From a virus, in the IMG/VR virus record IMGVR_UViG_3300030329_001717, positions 1 to 30,118 of that record: a DNA stretch of 30,118 nt. The stretch is one strand, 5' to 3'. The notes under the pieces are model-generated. The model was not told the DNA's origin and searched no databases. It saw only the letters and a program-made list of their open reading frames with translations. Positions 29,608-30,118 of this stretch are shown here, piece after piece. Each line of letters begins with the position of its first letter. Position 1 is the first letter of the stretch. A program made the position numbers and the translations under genes.

Positions 29608-30118
29608 ATGGCTAACGCATCGACGACCATAACAGCTACTGGTAATGAGAATAAGTTATTCACAATACCATTCAGCTACATTAGCGAAAGCCATCTGAAG
29701 TTTTATGTAGATGGTGTTGATACTAGCTCTGGATCGTCACTATATACTGCTACAGTGCAGACAGGCGGAACACAGGTAGAAATCAAACTGACATCTGATA
29801 ATTCTACCCCTGTAGCTGGTACTGTTGTTAAACTCGAACGTAACACTCCTATAAGCACAGCCAGTGTTGTCTTCTCAAATTCCTCTACACTTAAAGCGTC
29901 TGATCTAAACACTAGTAATAATCAGTGGCTCTACGCAGTCCAAGAAGCCGCTGACGATGCTGCGCTGACCATCCGCCTAGACGCTGCCGGGGTGTACGAC
30001 GCCAATAGTACAAAAATAACAAATGTAACTGATCCTACATCCGCCCAAGACGCTGCGACGAAAAACTATGTGGACACTGCTGGCGACTCTAAGGTCGCGC
30101 AGGCCGCCGCCAGTGCAA
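29608..30118 (+). CDS. Tail fibre protein, N-terminal part (T7 gp17-like), cut by window end
   Basis: Receptor-binding fibre, of which 170 residues are present before the window ends with the frame still open. The N-terminal domain matches the T7 fibre attachment domain: ITATGNENKLFTIPFSYI at the start, HLKFYVDG (about 31-38), VVKLERNTPIS (about 82-92) and NTSNNQWLYAVQEA (about 106-119). It docks on the nozzle/gatekeeper ring. An ITNVTDPTSAQDAATKNYVD repeat-type segment (about 139-158), common in tail fibres, marks the shift to the variable shaft. It starts directly after the gp16 stop (TAGATG). The DNA becomes clearly more GC-rich from about 29930, a sign of mosaic exchange. Confidence 0.92.
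   Translation, partial: MANASTTITATGNENKLFTIPFSYISESHLKFYVDGVDTSSGSSLYTATVQTGGTQVEIKLTSDNSTPVAGTVVKLERNTPISTASVVFSNSSTLKASDLNTSNNQWLYAVQEAADDAALTIRLDAAGVYDANSTKITNVTDPTSAQDAATKNYVDTAGDSKVAQAAASA

Overview
The window reads as most of a T7-like podovirus genome (Autographivirales-type, with its own single-subunit RNA polymerase) that also carries a lysogeny-type module. Every confident gene is on the + strand, genes are packed with 1-4 nt or TAATG/ATGA overlaps, and the order follows T7: RNA polymerase, ssDNA-binding protein, endonuclease I, amidase/lysozyme, primase-helicase, DNA polymerase, 5' exonuclease, portal, scaffold, capsid, tail tubes A and B, internal virion proteins, tail fibre. The mix of tyrosine integrase, ThyX, a short class II ribonucleotide reductase and moderate GC suggests a marine phage related in layout to the integrase-bearing HTVC019P-like pelagiphages. 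The host is not determined by the sequence; a marine alphaproteobacterium is a guess.

Region 1-2816 holds two unrecognised genes (38-259 and about 321-977), a small MarR-like winged-helix protein (964-1290), another unrecognised gene (1297-1689) and a tyrosine integrase (1686-2816) coupled to it by an ATGA overlap. Ten bases later lies a complete tRNA-Ser(GCU) gene with encoded CCA (2827-2913), the best candidate for the attP core. Phage genes lie on both sides of it, so the attachment region looks unrecombined: this is more likely a free phage genome than an integrated prophage. A 260-base gap follows, with a rho-independent terminator and one or two promoter-like elements ahead of the RNA polymerase.

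Region 3174-14627 is the transcription, DNA metabolism and nucleotide module: RNA polymerase, a 55-codon acidic ORF with a phage-type promoter inside it, an unknown 89-residue protein, SSB, endonuclease I, amidase, primase-helicase, an HTH protein with a strong internal start, DNA polymerase (with a second phage-type promoter directly before it), ThyX, exonuclease, a DUF3310 protein and NrdJ. A strong terminator closes this block at 14654-14679.

Region 14711-30118 is the virion module: three small proteins, portal, scaffold, an HNH-like small protein, major capsid (with hairpins on both sides, the downstream one a strong terminator), tail tubes A and B, internal virion proteins A-D and the 5' part of the tail fibre, which runs off the window. 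Terminase and lysis genes are not in the window and would be expected beyond it.

Functionally, host polymerase would transcribe the left end, the phage polymerase would then use its own promoters (two clear copies at 5664-5690 and 9452-9478), ThyX and NrdJ would supply dNTPs to the compact replisome, and the virion genes would follow. The integrase, MarR-like protein and tRNA/attP point to a possible temperate life cycle.
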